The position numbers and the translations under genes were made by a program. Positions 17,084 to 27,164 of a DNA stretch of 64,000 nucleotides are shown here, piece by piece; position 1 is the first letter of the stretch, and each line of letters opens with the position of its first letter. The notes under the pieces are model-generated. The model was given only the letters and a program-made list of their open reading frames with translations. It had not been told where the DNA came from and made no database searches. The stretch spans positions 2,198,501 through 2,262,500 of the forward strand of contig NZ_CP060713.1 in NCBI RefSeq assembly GCF_014395785.1. Direction: 5' to 3'. Source of the stretch: Nocardioides mesophilus. GTDB taxonomy: Bacteria > Actinomycetota > Actinomycetes > Propionibacteriales > Nocardioidaceae.

Positions 17084-17290
17084 TCAGAGCGAGCTCACTC
17101 CAGGGGACTGCCCGAGGTGCGGGTCGAGTCCCGCGGGTTCTGGGCCGACGCCCTCCGGCCGGTTCGTCCACGACTCGCCGCAGCGGGTGCACTCCCATGG
17201 AGGCAGTGGGCCGCCTATCAGGGCGGGAAGTGGTTCGGGCAGCACCACACGCCAAACCGTGCCGCGGTGACCGCAGCTCTGCTCACACAT
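17084..17290 (-). CDS. Possible small zinc-ribbon protein
   Basis: 68 residues with CEQSCGH near the N terminus and WECTRCGESWTNRPEG in the middle, so a Cys-pair zinc site is conceivable. Overlapping plus-strand ORFs of similar length exist, so coding status is doubtful. It is listed because of the CxxC spacing. Confidence 0.3.
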   Translation of the reverse strand: MCEQSCGHRGTVWRVVLPEPLPALIGGPLPPWECTRCGESWTNRPEGVGPEPAGLDPHLGQSPGVSSL

Positions 17291-17338
17291 GAATGCCCTA
17301 ACGGAACAGAAGAACTGGATGGAAGACCGTATGCGGGG

Positions 17339-17731
17339 TCAGCGTCTCAGATATGTGCGTTCGTCGTCAGCGACTTGGGCGATTCCTCCGTTTTCAACGG
17401 CGTCGGGCAGGACGACCTCGGCCCGGAGCTCGTGCCACCTGAAGTGCCAGCGGCCGTCATGCCAGAGGGCAGGCAGGCTGCCCGCGTGCGCCCGCCGGCG
17501 GACCCAGCTGCAGCTGATGCCGAGGGCCTCGGCGGCCTCGGCGGCTGTGGCCCAGTACGGGTGGGGGCGGCCGAGCAGCATCCACTGCAGGGACACCTGC
17601 TCAACGTCGTCGCGGTCGAGATCGGCGTGCTTCGGGTCGTCTCCAGGCCGATCTGCACGCGGCAGGTAGTGGTGGAGTCTGCCCACCGGTACGCCGAGAA
17701 TTTCGGCGGCCTCGGCGGTGGTGATCCGCAT
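17339..17731 (-). CDS. Double helix-turn-helix (excisionase-type) protein A
   Basis: About 130 residues from ATG 17731. Two MerR/excisionase-like HTH units are in tandem: TTAEAAEILGVPVGRLHHYL and, after a linker with RPHPYWATAAEAAEALGISC, a second unit ending SLPALWHDGRWHFRWHEL. The arrangement and the linker motif PHPYWA(T/S)(A/T)(A/T)EAA are shared with the gene at 18,077-18,454, so the two are paralogs. Probably a DNA-binding regulator; the target is unknown. Confidence 0.7.
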   Translation of the reverse strand: MRITTAEAAEILGVPVGRLHHYLPRADRPGDDPKHADLDRDDVEQVSLQWMLLGRPHPYWATAAEAAEALGISCSWVRRRAHAGSLPALWHDGRWHFRWHELRAEVVLPDAVENGGIAQVADDERTYLRR

Positions 17732-18076
17732 GGCGAGCACGGTAGCCGTTCGGCGGCCTTCGGCCACGGCGCTCTCTGCGCCGTCCCATCAGGTGACTAG
17801 CCCAACCGCGTCTGGGCTGTTGACCGAGTATCCGATGGACGCGTGGGGCAATCGTGAGGAACATCCCTGGTGGAACCACCCACCCGCGGGTCACGGGGGT
17901 GCTTCGGGTTCAAGGTGGCGGCACGGCGCCTCTGAGGTCACTCGGCCTCGGGGGTGCCGTGGGGGGACGGAACGCGGGGCGCCCCCGCCATCCGGTACGG
18001 GGGAGGACCAGACGACGGGGACGCGGACTGCGAGCCTACATTGCGTCTCGAAACGAACCGGGAGGGTCGAAGGTCC
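17732..18076. other. Intergenic, no gene supported
   Basis: 345 bases between the two double-HTH genes. Overlapping ORFs on both strands look like shadows; no promoter or repeat was recognised. Confidence 0.5.
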
Positions 18077-18454
18077 CTACTCGGTGCGGAGACGCACAGT
18101 AACTCGTTCCAGTGCTCGCGCTTCACGAGCGTTGGCGACGACCTCGAGCTGGGCCTGGCGGAAGAACCAGGTCCGGCCCCGCTGTCTCCCGGGGATCCGG
18201 CCGCGTTCGGCAAGCTGGCGGACGCGTGTCTTGGTGACGCCGAGCAGCGCCGCCGCCTCTGTGGTGCTGGCCCAGTAGGGGTGGGGCTGGCCGCGGCGGA
18301 GTCGACTGAGGGCGAGCTCTTCGACCTGGTCCCGGTCGAGGGCTGCGTTGGCGTAGGGGCGGTCCTTGCTGAGGCGTCCCTCGGCGACGTAGCGGTGCAC
18401 TGTCCCTTCAGCGATGTCGAGGATCTCGGCGGCTTCGGCTGCGGTGAGGCCCAT
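18077..18454 (-). CDS. Double helix-turn-helix (excisionase-type) protein B
   Basis: 125 residues: first HTH GLTAAEAAEILDIAEGTVHR, then a linker with GQPHPYWASTTEAAALLGVT, and a second HTH with KTRVRQLAERGRIPGRQ and RTWFFRQAQLEVVANAREA. Paralog of the gene at 17,339-17,731, in the same order and on the same strand. Two recognition helices in one chain suggest binding to an extended or bipartite site. A role in control of element genes is possible but not shown. Confidence 0.72.
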   Translation of the reverse strand: MGLTAAEAAEILDIAEGTVHRYVAEGRLSKDRPYANAALDRDQVEELALSRLRRGQPHPYWASTTEAAALLGVTKTRVRQLAERGRIPGRQRGRTWFFRQAQLEVVANAREARALERVTVRLRTE

Positions 18455-18662
18455 GGCGGTTAGCTAGATGGGGCCGGCCGGTCGCGACCACAGCTCGTTC
18501 GAGAACACCACCACCTCCGCAACCGGCTGGCTCCAGGTCGCCTGCACCGCAACCACCCTGCGCCACCTCCCACGCGGGGGAACCCACCGGCGGGCACAGC
18601 CACTCGCCGCCTGAGCGCCGCGCCGGCGTCCGCACGGAAGTCGGCAAATGCAGGCGTCCAGG

Positions 18663-19093
18663 TCAGTGACCTCGGGGCGTCGCCACTGGCAGGCGTTCAG
18701 GGGAGAGGCGCTTGTCGAACGATGCCCACACGGACTTCCCGCCGTCGGCAGTGGGCGTGCTGCCCCAGCGGTCGCTGAGTTCGGCGACGATGGCTAGGCC
18801 GCGACCACCCGTGTTGATCGGCTGTGCAACCAGAGCGATGGGGGCGACCGCTGATCCGTCCTGCACGACAAGCATCACCGACTCATTGTTCCCCTGCATG
18901 TCACGGAGAAGGTTGTCTGTGCGTGGAGTATCGCGTTGGTGGCGAGTTCACTGGTGACAACGCTCAGGTCTTCGACCAGGCCGGGGAACCCGTGCCTGGC
19001 GAGGTGAACCCGGACGAAGTCGCGGGCCAGACCTGCGCTCCCGGGGTCGCCGGGGTGGTGGCTTCGGTGCGACCACGGGGTGGTCTGATACAC
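18663..19093 (-). pseudogene. RsbW-like ATP-binding (HATPase_c) protein, one frameshift
   Basis: Starts at GTG 19093, with AGGAGA ten bases upstream; about 143 residues. The N-terminal part has the serine-kinase anti-sigma pattern ARDFVRVHLARHGFPGLVED with N-box VVTSELATNAILHA. The frame breaks near 18,895 (SVTCRG against SVT-MQGNNES) and resumes with VMLVVQDGS, the G-box NTGGRGLAIVAELSDRWG, and GGKSVWASF to the stop at 18,663. It belongs to the small ATP-binding regulators that are numerous in streptomycete-like actinobacteria. Confidence 0.75.
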
Positions 19094-19284
19094 GGTTCCG
19101 TGTCTCCTACCCTCGCCGCCATTGCGGCGACAGCAAGATTCGGGGGTCCCGGCAATGGCCAAGTCGTGCTTGCGCACTACATCTCTATGGTGCCCGCGAA
19201 GGCGTCACCTAACCGGCCGGGCGGCCTTTTTCGTCCAGGCACGCCATCAGAGCCTTCCGATCGCCGGAGGGCGACAGGGTTTTC

Positions 19285-19326
19285 CGCTCATCGGCATGAC
19301 CGCGCTTTCACTATCCGCGGCAGAGA
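19285..19326 (+). repeat. Dispersed intergenic repeat (CGCTCATCGGCA ... TCCGCGGCAGA)
   Basis: CGCTCATCGGCA at 19,285-19,296 and TCCGCGGCAGA starting at 19,314, the same two halves as in the intact unit at 34,141-34,184. It lies about 35 bp from the 3' end of the DinB gene, between it and the ATP-binding protein gene. Confidence 0.55.
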
Positions 19327-19360
19327 TCCGGATGTTGCTCGATGCCTCCGAGTTCGCGGT

Positions 19361-19927
19361 TCATGCCGGGGCGGGCGACTTGCGGTAAAGGTCGCGAAGC
19401 AGGCAGACCTCGGCCCCGTGGTGGAAGGCTTCGACGCTCATGTAGAGAACGACGCGTGCGACCGGGGCATGGGCGAACGCCGGCGGGCTGCGGTGGCCTT
19501 GCGGCTTGGCCAGCCCGGCGTCACCGAGCGATCGGACCCCGGCGGTGAAGTCGGCATACATCTCGTCGAGGCGCGCGAGAGCGGACGCGGCCGTGCCGGG
19601 GTAGTCGAAGGTCTCGGCGTCCACGCGCGGCCCGCCAAAGTAGACCCCGTTGGTGGAAGCGAAGCTCTCTATCAGGTGCCCAAGGCGCCACGCGATCGTG
19701 GTCACCGGCGTCGGCTCCGGGTCGGGCCCGTAGTCCCAGGTGAACTCGCCCGAGCCCCACGAGATCGGTGCTGTGCTCTCTCCGTGCCGGTGGACTGACC
19801 AGCAGCCGGGAACCGGTTCCCAGAAGTACTCCGCGTCGGTCAGCCCCTCGAGTCGTGGTCGCAATCGCTCCTGCCAGTGGGTCTCGATCTGGTCGAGTAC
19901 CTCGGCGGTCCAGTCGATGGCGGCCAT
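19361..19927 (-). CDS. DinB-family (DinB_2) protein
   Basis: 188 residues starting MAAIDWTAEVLDQIETHWQE. The four-helix DinB/YfiT-like fold is suggested by the first helix with LEGLTDAEYFWEPVPGCWSV, the metal-site His in IAWRLGHLIESFAS, and a distal His pair in YMSVEAFHHGAEVCLLRDLY. Family members include thiol-dependent metalloenzymes and proteins of unknown role. A second, different DinB protein is at 29,595. The frame is intact. Confidence 0.85.
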   Translation of the reverse strand: MAAIDWTAEVLDQIETHWQERLRPRLEGLTDAEYFWEPVPGCWSVHRHGESTAPISWGSGEFTWDYGPDPEPTPVTTIAWRLGHLIESFASTNGVYFGGPRVDAETFDYPGTAASALARLDEMYADFTAGVRSLGDAGLAKPQGHRSPPAFAHAPVARVVLYMSVEAFHHGAEVCLLRDLYRKSPAPA

Positions 19928-20186
19928 TGAAGGAGGCTATCCGAGCCGGTCCCCGGCTACGTTGACCACAGCCTTCCACCCGGCGGGGCCGCCCTGACCG
20001 TGATGCGGAACGACGCCGAGTTGCTCAACTCCAACGCGGGCGGAGCGCCGACCTTCCGCTCATCGTCAGGACGTCACCATCTGCGGCCGGATCCGTTTGG
20101 CCGCAGCGCACGCGACGCGGCTACGTACGTTCGGGAACCACAACGGTAAGCAGCCGTCGCAGTCACAAGAGAAGGAGACTGTGACC

Positions 20187-20582
20187 ATGAAGGCTGCCGC
20201 AGTGACCGTTGCCGTGACGCTCAACTTCGCCTTGACCAGTTGCGCAGGGACGGGCGGTTCCCAGACCTCTAGTGACTGTTCGGCCCAGGTGAGAGCAGCC
20301 GGCATCGTCTACACCTCCCACGGCTACACCGAACGCAGCGCAACCAAGCGTTCGTCGGCAGAAGAGGCTGACTGTGAAGACATGGGTCCAGACGCAGCTG
20401 ATTCGGTCTTCCCCGAGTCACCACGCCACGTCACGACGTGGACATTCGCGAACTACCCGCCGGCCAAGGTCCTGGGTGTCCGGTCGGGCAAGACGGACTC
20501 CTTCGTGGTCTTCGTCGCCGACTCCGTCCCCGATGAGGAAAGCGACCGGATCTACGAGGACCTCGCCAGCGAAGCGCGCTAG
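20187..20582 (+). CDS. Small lipoprotein (possibly DUF6281)
   Basis: 131 residues from ATG 20187, with an in-frame GTG six bases upstream nearer to GGAG. The signal peptide ends in a lipobox, LTSCAG, followed by a Gly/Ser-rich segment and SSDCSAQVRAAGIVYTSHGY. A second Cys lies in EADCEDMGPD; the tail VLGVRSGKTDSFVVFVAD is beta-rich. The spacing of CSAQVR... and ADCED is reminiscent of DUF6281 lipoproteins, a tentative assignment. It should be anchored to the outer face of the membrane. Confidence 0.65.
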   Translation: MKAAAVTVAVTLNFALTSCAGTGGSQTSSDCSAQVRAAGIVYTSHGYTERSATKRSSAEEADCEDMGPDAADSVFPESPRHVTTWTFANYPPAKVLGVRSGKTDSFVVFVADSVPDEESDRIYEDLASEAR

Positions 20583-20719
20583 CTGGGGAGCAAGCTCATC
20601 GGCAAGTCCGCGCGGATCGCGGCATAGAAAGACGTTCTGCGCGCTGAGGTGTAGACGGAGGAACGTCCCCCTGCTGCGCTTGTCGGGCTTGGTGTCCCAT
20701 CGCAGACAGGAGGACGTTC

Positions 20720-22073
20720 ATGACCAACGGTAATGGCGTGTCACGGGGTGACCGGAAGGAACGCTCGGCTGGCGAGGCTGCGGGAGCTGGTGCCGGTAGA
20801 CCACGCGATCGTCGCGATCGACCTGGCCGACAAGAAGCAGATGGTCGTGGTCACCGATCACGACTCCAAGGTGCTGGCCCGCAAGACGTTCCGCTGCCGG
20901 GCCTGGGATCTCGGGATCGCGTTGGACTGGGCCGCGCAGCGCGCGGCCGGCAAGGGCTGGGCCGGGGTGACGGTCTCGTGTGAGCCGACCGGACACCGGT
21001 GGCGGGTGCTCGGCCAACTCGCCGCCGATCGGTCTATGCCGTTCGTGTGCGTGCAGCCGATGGTCACCTCCTGGGCTCGCCGCGCCGAGGACCTGACGTT
21101 CGACAAGACCGACGACAAGGACGCGGTGCTGATCGCCCGGCTGACCGCACAGCTGCGCTGCTACATCCCCGAACCGGTCGACGAGACCTGGGGCCGGCTA
21201 CGGCACCTGGGGGCCCGCCGGGAACGGCTGATCGTCGAGGCCGGTGCCCAGGTCCAGCAGATCCGCGACCTGCTCGAGTGCGTGTGGCCGGCCGCGCTGG
21301 AGACCGCCAACTGGCCGTTCCGGTCCAAGACCTGGGCGGCGGCGCTGTGGGTGATCCTGGACCGCGACGGCGGCGACTTCACCCGCACCCGCCGACTCGG
21401 CCTGATCCGGTTCGAGACCGCCGTGCGACGCGAGATCACCAACCGGGGCGGTCAGAGACCGTGCCTGCGGATCGTCCGCAAGCTGTTCACCGCACTGGCC
21501 GACCCGACCGGCGTGGTCGCCCACCGTCGCGGTGCATTGGAGCGGGTGCAGCTGCTGCTGGAGGACTGGGCCGACACCCAGCGCAAGCTCGTCGACACCG
21601 AGGCACGGATGACTGCGGTGCTCGACGAGCTCGAGCTCACCGAGCTGGTCACCAGCATCCATGGACTGTCACCGGTCGGCGCCGCGGCGATCCTCGCCGA
21701 GACCGGCGACCCGACCCGGTTCGCCACCGCCCGGGCATTGGTCAAGCACGCCGGCTTGGCACCCCGGGAGAAGCTGTCCGGCACCTTCACCGGCCGCACC
21801 AAGCTCACCGGGCAGGGCCGCCCCGGGCTACGGCTGGCCGCCTGGCGCGCGGTCTGGGGATCGCTGCAGACCAACACCGTCTACGCCGCCCGCTACCGCC
21901 ACCTGACCACCCGGGAGGACAACCGGCTCACCCCGACCCAGGCGCAGACCGTGATCGCCGCCGCGATCCTGCGACACCTGCACGCGGTGATCACCGCCGG
22001 CCGAGCGTGGGACCCGGTCATCGCCACGAACGGCACCCGAGGCACGAATGAGACCACCACCCTGGCTGCCTGA
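20720..22073 (+). CDS. IS110-family transposase, distinct subgroup
   Basis: About 446 residues. DEDD domain: IVAIDLADKKQMVVVTD (Asp), VSCEPTGHRW (Glu), DKTDDKDAVLIARL (paired Asp). C-terminal transposase_20 region: LVTSIHGLSPVGAAAILAET with TKLTGQGRPGLRLAAWRAVW. The ribosome site AGGAGG points to ATG 20720 (MTNGNGVSRGDRK), which is one base out of frame with the main ORF. Either a base is missing near 20,765 or translation begins at ATG 20733. Non-coding flanks of about 140 bp upstream and 200 bp downstream may belong to the element, but no second copy exists to define its ends. A long downstream end would fit the IS1111 group. Confidence 0.85.
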
Positions 22074-22317
22074 CCCACCCCAGCGTCGGCGGCATCCGCA
22101 AGCTGACGGTCGGGGCGAGCCCTACGCGGCATCGAGGACCACCGAGTACCTCGCCGGACATCATGGGCAGCCCGTCCGTCGTCTCCTCAACCCGATTACA
22201 CGCTGTCGGGCACAGCCCGATTCACCGCTATGCAGGGACAGACGACGGACGCGGCACTGACCCGACGCTTGACGTAAACCGCCTTACGCTGATGTCAGGA
22301 AAGACTGGGGACGGGGA

Positions 22318-22683
22318 CTACAAGTCTCCGGCGCAAGCCAGGATGGTGCCGTCAGCGTCCTTGACTTGCCGGTTCCGCAGCCCGCCGAACGTATCGACAC
22401 GAGTCTCGCCGTGCAATGCGATGGCCGGGTGAGGGCCGGGTGCGGTGTCGAGATGGAGGGACACCACGATGGCCTGATCGTTCGGTGCGACTAAGGTCGT
22501 GACTTTGTCGCCTGCCCCGTACGTGTAGCGCAGCACAAGGGTGCCGTCCACATCCACGCTGCATGAGTCGAAGTGGTGGTTGCCCCTTGAATGGGCAGCC
22601 AAGTACCAGCCGGTCGCGTTGATTATGGTGCTCAACGCCAAACCGGTTACCGCCAGCGGCTTGGCGAGGCGAGTCAATCGCAC
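22318..22683 (-). CDS. Hypothetical exported or membrane-anchored protein
   Basis: 121 residues from GTG 22683, seven bases after AGGGGGGA. A short basic N terminus (MRLTRLAKP) precedes a hydrophobic segment (LAVTGLALSTIINATGWYLA), then a soluble beta-rich domain with two Cys (DSCSVDVDGTLVLRYTYG, and ILACAGDL at the end). It resembles a signal-anchored secreted protein with one possible disulfide. No family recognised. Confidence 0.6.
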   Translation of the reverse strand: MRLTRLAKPLAVTGLALSTIINATGWYLAAHSRGNHHFDSCSVDVDGTLVLRYTYGAGDKVTTLVAPNDQAIVVSLHLDTAPGPHPAIALHGETRVDTFGGLRNRQVKDADGTILACAGDL

Positions 22684-22784
22684 CTGGGAGTCCCCCCTTC
22701 AACGGCAGTGAGGCCGTCACATGATTGTGACGCTCCGGACCCACCTTCGGTTTCGTTCGCCGCCACCTGTAGTTGCGCTGCTAT

Positions 22785-23013
22785 CGGCTACTTGTTTCAT
22801 TGCCTCAGGACCGTGGCCCGGCCAGGCTTCGGTCCAGACGTCCGGGCTGTCGCTCGCAAATCGGCTGCCCACGCACGTCGTGTGGCTCTCACATGGCCTG
22901 CGCAGTCCCGGGCGTCACCCCAGGGCGGGGAGAGGCTCAAGAGGGGTTTGCTCTGCTCGAAGTAGCGTTGCCCTCCCGGCTCGAACTCTCTGTTGGATCC
23001 ATCGGAGGACTCG
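22785..23013 (+). ncRNA. Candidate bridge-RNA region of IS110 copy A
   Basis: This 229-bp left end has no coding role and is preserved in copy B. It shares blocks (CTACTTG, GGCCCGGCCAGGCT, GGCTGCCCA, a CTC-AAGAGGGG block) with the left end of the divergent copy at 2783-3009. In IS110-group elements such as IS621 this region encodes the bridge RNA that specifies target and donor. The RNA itself cannot be folded reliably by eye. Confidence 0.4.
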
Positions 23014-24192
23014 TTGAGCTCCACACCTGAGCGCGTGGTCATCGGTATGGACCCGCACAAGCGTTCCGCCACCATCGAGGTGATGACCGGCGACGAGACC
23101 ATCGTCGGTGGTGGCCGGTTCGGCACCGACCGCGACGGCTACGCGGCAATGAAGAACTACGCCAAGCAGTGGCCGGACCGGGTCTGGGCGATCGAGGGCT
23201 GCCAGGGCATCGGCCGGCACATCGCCAACCGACTCCTCGCCGATGGTGAGGAGGTCGTCGACGTCCCCCCGAAACTGTCCGCGCGGGCTCGGGTGTTCGC
23301 CACCGGGCAGGGTCGTAAGACCGACGCCACCGACGCCCACTCCGTCGCCCTGGTCGGCACCCGGATGAGCGGGCTGCGTCCGGTGGTCAACGACGAGCAG
23401 CTCGCGCTGCTGCGGATCCTGGTCGACCGCCGCCGGTCCCTGGGTGAGGACCACACCCGGATGATCAGCCAGCTGCACCAGCTGCTGCTGGAGCTGATCC
23501 CGGGCGGCGCGAAGAAGTACCTGTCGGCCGCCCAGGCCAAGGTCCTGCTGGCCAAGGTCCGTCCCCGCGACGTCGCCGGTAAGGCACGACGGCGGGTCGC
23601 CGCGGAGCTGATCGCCGACCTCGAGCGCGTCTACCGACGCTCGAAAGAGGCCGACAAGGAGCTGAAGGAACTCGTCGCCGCGACCGGCACGACCCTGATG
23701 GACCTGCACGGCATCGGCCCGTCCGGAGCCGCCCGGCTGCTGGTCGAGGTCGCCGACATCACCCGCTTCCCCACCAAGGCGCACTTCGCGTCCTGGAACG
23801 GCACCGCACCCATCGACGCCTCCTCCGGCGACCAGGTCCGGCACCGGCTGTCGCGGGCAGGCAACCGGCAGATCAACCGAGTGCTGCACATCATGGCCAC
23901 CGTCCAGCTGCGCACCCCCACTGAAGGTCGCGCCTACTTCGACCGCAAGAAGGCCTCGGGCAAGACCTCGATGGAAGCGATGCGCTGCCTGAAACGACGT
24001 CTGTCCGACCTCGTGTACCGGCGGATGGTCGACGACGCCATCGCCCGAGCAGCGACGGGCCCGGGAGGGCAACGGGGACACGACTCTGACTCCAGCGCGA
24101 CCGGCTCACATCCCCACACCGGCTCTTCGGACAAGCCACTTCCCGGACCCGCCACCAGCCAGCCTAAGACACCACTTCGCAAGGCCGGTTGA
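23014..24192 (+). CDS. IS110-family DEDD transposase (copy A)
   Basis: TTG 23014 is favoured because GGAGG lies five bases upstream; an earlier in-frame TTG at 22,993 is possible. About 392 residues. DEDD motifs: VVIGMDPHKRSATIE, VWAIEGCQGIGRH, RKTDATDAHSVAL. C-terminal domain: LMDLHGIGPSGAARLL, HRLSRAGNRQINRVLHI, with a conserved Ser-rich tail. It differs from copy B by one Lys to Arg change (RKTDAT against RRTDAT), one residue before the conserved TDATDAH Asp motif. It catalyses recombination of its own IS. Confidence 0.93.
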   Translation: MSSTPERVVIGMDPHKRSATIEVMTGDETIVGGGRFGTDRDGYAAMKNYAKQWPDRVWAIEGCQGIGRHIANRLLADGEEVVDVPPKLSARARVFATGQGRKTDATDAHSVALVGTRMSGLRPVVNDEQLALLRILVDRRRSLGEDHTRMISQLHQLLLELIPGGAKKYLSAAQAKVLLAKVRPRDVAGKARRRVAAELIADLERVYRRSKEADKELKELVAATGTTLMDLHGIGPSGAARLLVEVADITRFPTKAHFASWNGTAPIDASSGDQVRHRLSRAGNRQINRVLHIMATVQLRTPTEGRAYFDRKKASGKTSMEAMRCLKRRLSDLVYRRMVDDAIARAATGPGGQRGHDSDSSATGSHPHTGSSDKPLPGPATSQPKTPLRKAG

Positions 24193-24284
24193 CACAGAGG
24201 GGAGCCATGACAGAGTTTCACTCTCCGCGGCAGATGAGGGCGTTCGTTAACGCGGGTTCCTTAGGCAACGACGCGCGTCTCCGG

Positions 24285-25707
24285 AGTTGAGTCCCCGATG
24301 GTGGTGTAGCGCGGTCGCCAGGATCGTCACCGGCGTGTACGGCAGACGAAGACGCGGCCACCGCGTGATCCTTCGAGTGAACCTCTCACAGCACTCTCGA
24401 ATGGAGTCATCACGATGACCGCACCACACATTGTCGACCCTGCGCGCCTGCTCGGCGAAGCCCTTGCCGAGGCGAGTCCGGATCTGATGCGCGGGTTGTT
24501 GCAGACGATCATCAACGCCCTGCTGTCCGCGGACGCCGATGCCGTGGTCGGGGCCGAGTACGGGCGTCCCTCTCCGGGTCGGGTCGCGCAGCGCAACGGC
24601 TATAGGCATCGGGACCTGGACACCCGGGTCGGCACGATCGAGGTCGCGGTGCCGAAGCTGCGCAGGGGCACCTACTTTCCCGAGTGGCTGCTCGAGCGCC
24701 GCAAGCGTGCCGAGGCCGCGCTGATCACCGTGGTCGCGGACTGCTACCTCGCCGGCGTGTCCACCCGGCGGATGGACAAGCTGGTCAAGACCCTCGGCAT
24801 CGACTCGCTGTCGAAGTCGCAGGTCTCGCGGATGGCCGCCGAGCTCGACGAGCACGTCGAGCAGTTCCGCCACCGGCCCCTCGACACCGCCGGACCGTTC
24901 ACGTTCGTCGCTGCCGACGCGCTGACGATGAAGGTCCGCGAAGGCGGACGCGTGATCAACGCCGTGGTGCTCTTGGCGACCGGGGTCAACGGCGACGGGC
25001 ACCGCGAGGTCCTCGGCATGCGGGTCGCGACCAGCGAGACCGGTGCAGCATGGAACGAGTTCTTCGCCGACCTGGTCGCCCGCGGCCTGGCCGGGGTCCG
25101 CCTGGTCACCAGCGACGCCCACGCCGGGCTCGTCGACGCCGTCGCGGCGAACCTGCCCGGCGCTGCCTGGCAACGCTGCCGGACCCACTACTCAGCGAAC
25201 CTCATGAGCGTGACACCGAAGAGCATGTGGCCAGCGGTCAAGGCGATGCTGCACAGCGTCTACGACCAGCCCGACCGACCCGCGGTGCACGCCCAGTTCG
25301 ACCGGCTGCTCGACTACGTCGACGGCAAACTGCCCGAGGTCCACAACCACCTCGACACCGCCCGCGCCGACATCCTGGCCTTCACCGAGTTCCCCAAAGA
25401 CGTCTGGACCCAGATCTGGTCCAACAACCCCGCCGAACGACTCAACCGCGAGATCCGCGGCCGCACCGACGCCGTCGGCATCTTCCCCACCCGCGAAGCC
25501 ATCGTCCGGCTCGTCGGCGCCGTCCTGGCCGAGCAGACCGACGAATGGGCCGAAGGACGCCGCTACCTCGGACTCGAAGTCCTCGCCCGCTGCCGCGTCA
25601 CCATCGTCCCCGACAACGACACCGAGATCGGAGCTGATCAACTGCCCGCACTCACCGCCTGACCCGACAGAAGGAACGCAGCGCTACACCACTACCTGGG
25701 ACTTGAC
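24285..25707 (+). mobile_element. IS256-family insertion sequence
   Basis: 1,423 bp bounded by a 9-bp duplication CGTCTCCGG (24,276-24,284 and 25,708-25,716). Terminal inverted repeats of about 27 bp share GTGGTGTAGCGC at their inner ends and match at about 22 of 27 positions. It is inserted just downstream of IS110 copy A, close to the dispersed-repeat half at 24,225. Confidence 0.9.
24415..25662 (+). CDS. IS256-family (mutator-type) transposase
   Basis: 415 residues, intact. Typical mutator-type sequence: [59 protein letters not shown], the DDE-fold catalytic region with [19 protein letters not shown] (first Asp), [14 protein letters not shown] (second Asp) and [20 protein letters not shown] (Glu). 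[12 protein letters not shown] is the conserved C/H segment. It acts on the inverted repeats at 24,285 and 25,707. Confidence 0.95.
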   Translation: MTAPHIVDPARLLGEALAEASPDLMRGLLQTIINALLSADADAVVGAEYGRPSPGRVAQRNGYRHRDLDTRVGTIEVAVPKLRRGTYFPEWLLERRKRAEAALITVVADCYLAGVSTRRMDKLVKTLGIDSLSKSQVSRMAAELDEHVEQFRHRPLDTAGPFTFVAADALTMKVREGGRVINAVVLLATGVNGDGHREVLGMRVATSETGAAWNEFFADLVARGLAGVRLVTSDAHAGLVDAVAANLPGAAWQRCRTHYSANLMSVTPKSMWPAVKAMLHSVYDQPDRPAVHAQFDRLLDYVDGKLPEVHNHLDTARADILAFTEFPKDVWTQIWSNNPAERLNREIRGRTDAVGIFPTREAIVRLVGAVLAEQTDEWAEGRRYLGLEVLARCRVTIVPDNDTEIGADQLPALTA

Positions 25708-25867
25708 CGTCTCCGGTGACGAGTCCCGGTTCCGATCTGAGTCTCGTCCATGCCCAACTCGCGGAGGGCAGGCGATGCTGATTCCGTCGGGGGCAACCAC
25801 TGAAGCCGTACGTCGTACGGTCCTGGTCGCCATCAGGACCGATCCACTCGCCCTGTTCCCTGGTCGC

Positions 25868-27107
25868 TTACTGCGGCGGTGCGCTTCGCTGGACGGGCGA
25901 AGGCGGCCTGTTGAGGGGATCGCTGACTGGCGTCGGCCTGGAGCGGCGCAGGCCGGGGGTGAGCGTCGCGGTCACGATGAGGGACGCGACGGCGAGGATG
26001 CCCATGGCATAGGCGGTGCCGGTCACGCCGGCGTTGAAGACGTCGCTGAGCAGGCCACCGAGCCCTGCACCGACGCCCTGCATGACCATCATTCCGGTAC
26101 CCCGCAGTCCGAGCACGTGCCCGCGTTGGTCCGGTGTGGTGTGCGCGAGCAGCCGTTCCTGAAGCGGCAGGCTGGCGCCGTATCCGATGGAGGCGAGGAA
26201 CGCTGCAGCGATCGCGATGCCGAGTCCTGGCACCAGCCAGAACACCAGAAACGGCGCGGCGAGCAGCAGGCGCAGCGGCTCGATCAGCCTGTCGCGGCGC
26301 TGCTCGCTAAGGAACCGGCCGACAACGACGTCGCCCACCAGCATGCCCGCCGCCGCAGAGGCGAACAGGAAACCGGCGCGTTGCCCGGCGTAGGGCACGA
26401 ACAGCGCCTCGCAGCCGACGATCAGTCCGTTGGGCACCCAGAGGCAGAGGTAGATCGGACGAAGCAGCCGCGACCCGAGTAGCTGCCGGTTCACCGTGCG
26501 GGTGCGCTTCACGACCGGGCCGGTTGCCCGGGCCGGTCGTTCGCGCAGACCGAGGCGCACCAACACCAGGGAGATCGCGCCGGTGCTGGCCGCGGCCAGG
26601 AACAGCTCGCTGGTCGAGAACACCAGCAGCAACAGCCCGGCGGTTCCATAGCCAACGATCTGCATGACGCCAACCGCAATGTTGAGGGTCGAGCGTCCGA
26701 GCACGAACCCCTCGGGGGGAAGGATCTCCGACATCACCGCGATCCCGCTGCCCGCTGTGGCTGACATTGCCAGGAAGGGCAGGGCGACCAGCACGAACCG
26801 CACCGCCAGCGGCAGGTCAGGCAACGCCTGTACGGCGTTCACCGCGGTCAGCAACGCCCCGATGAGGAGGATGGCGAACCGGGGCCGCAGCAGGTCGGAG
26901 GCGGACAGCAGCAGCGTCGAGCCCAGCAGCGTCACCAGCGGACCGCCGAACATGGCCAGTGCGGTCAACGCGGCGGAGTCGGTTGTCGTGAACGTGATCG
27001 TGCCCAGTGCCAGCGATGCCATCGACGAGGCGCCGACGTTGAGGCACGTGGAGATGAACAGGACCCGGAACTCACTGAACGCGAACAGTTCGGTGTAGGT
27101 GCGCACC
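25868..27107 (-). CDS. MFS transporter, probable drug/solute exporter
   Basis: About 412 residues; GTG 27107 is the chosen start, since the longer frame would overlap the divergent regulator gene. Twelve hydrophobic segments are visible, for example VLFISTCLNVGASSMASLAL, IAVGVMQIVGYGTAGLLLL and FLASIGYGASLPLQERLLA. The loop HTTPDQRGHVLGLRGTG between segments is typical of MFS exporters. It is divergently transcribed from an ArsR-like regulator, the usual arrangement for an inducible efflux pump. The substrate is unknown. Confidence 0.85.
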
Positions 27108-27164
27108 AACGCAGCATGACCTGTGACGAGACGCTCGCGGTAATGTTTCGGTTGGAGGCGAAAC

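Larger units (their letters stand above)
22785..24209 (+). mobile_element. IS110-family insertion sequence, copy A
   Basis: These 1,425 bp are repeated at 31,267-32,691 with a single visible base difference (23,318 A, 31,800 G). The element starts CGGCTACTTGTTTC and ends TTGACACAGAGGGGAGCCATG, to within a few bases. The right flank contains CCGCGGCAGATGAG (24,225-24,238), half of a dispersed repeat. The pair in direct orientation brackets about 7 kb of cargo. Confidence 0.85.

Noticed and set aside
20999-22051. 350-codon plus-strand ORF in the IS110-like gene
   Set aside because: Arg/Pro/Gly-rich out-of-frame reading of the transposase; no motifs.
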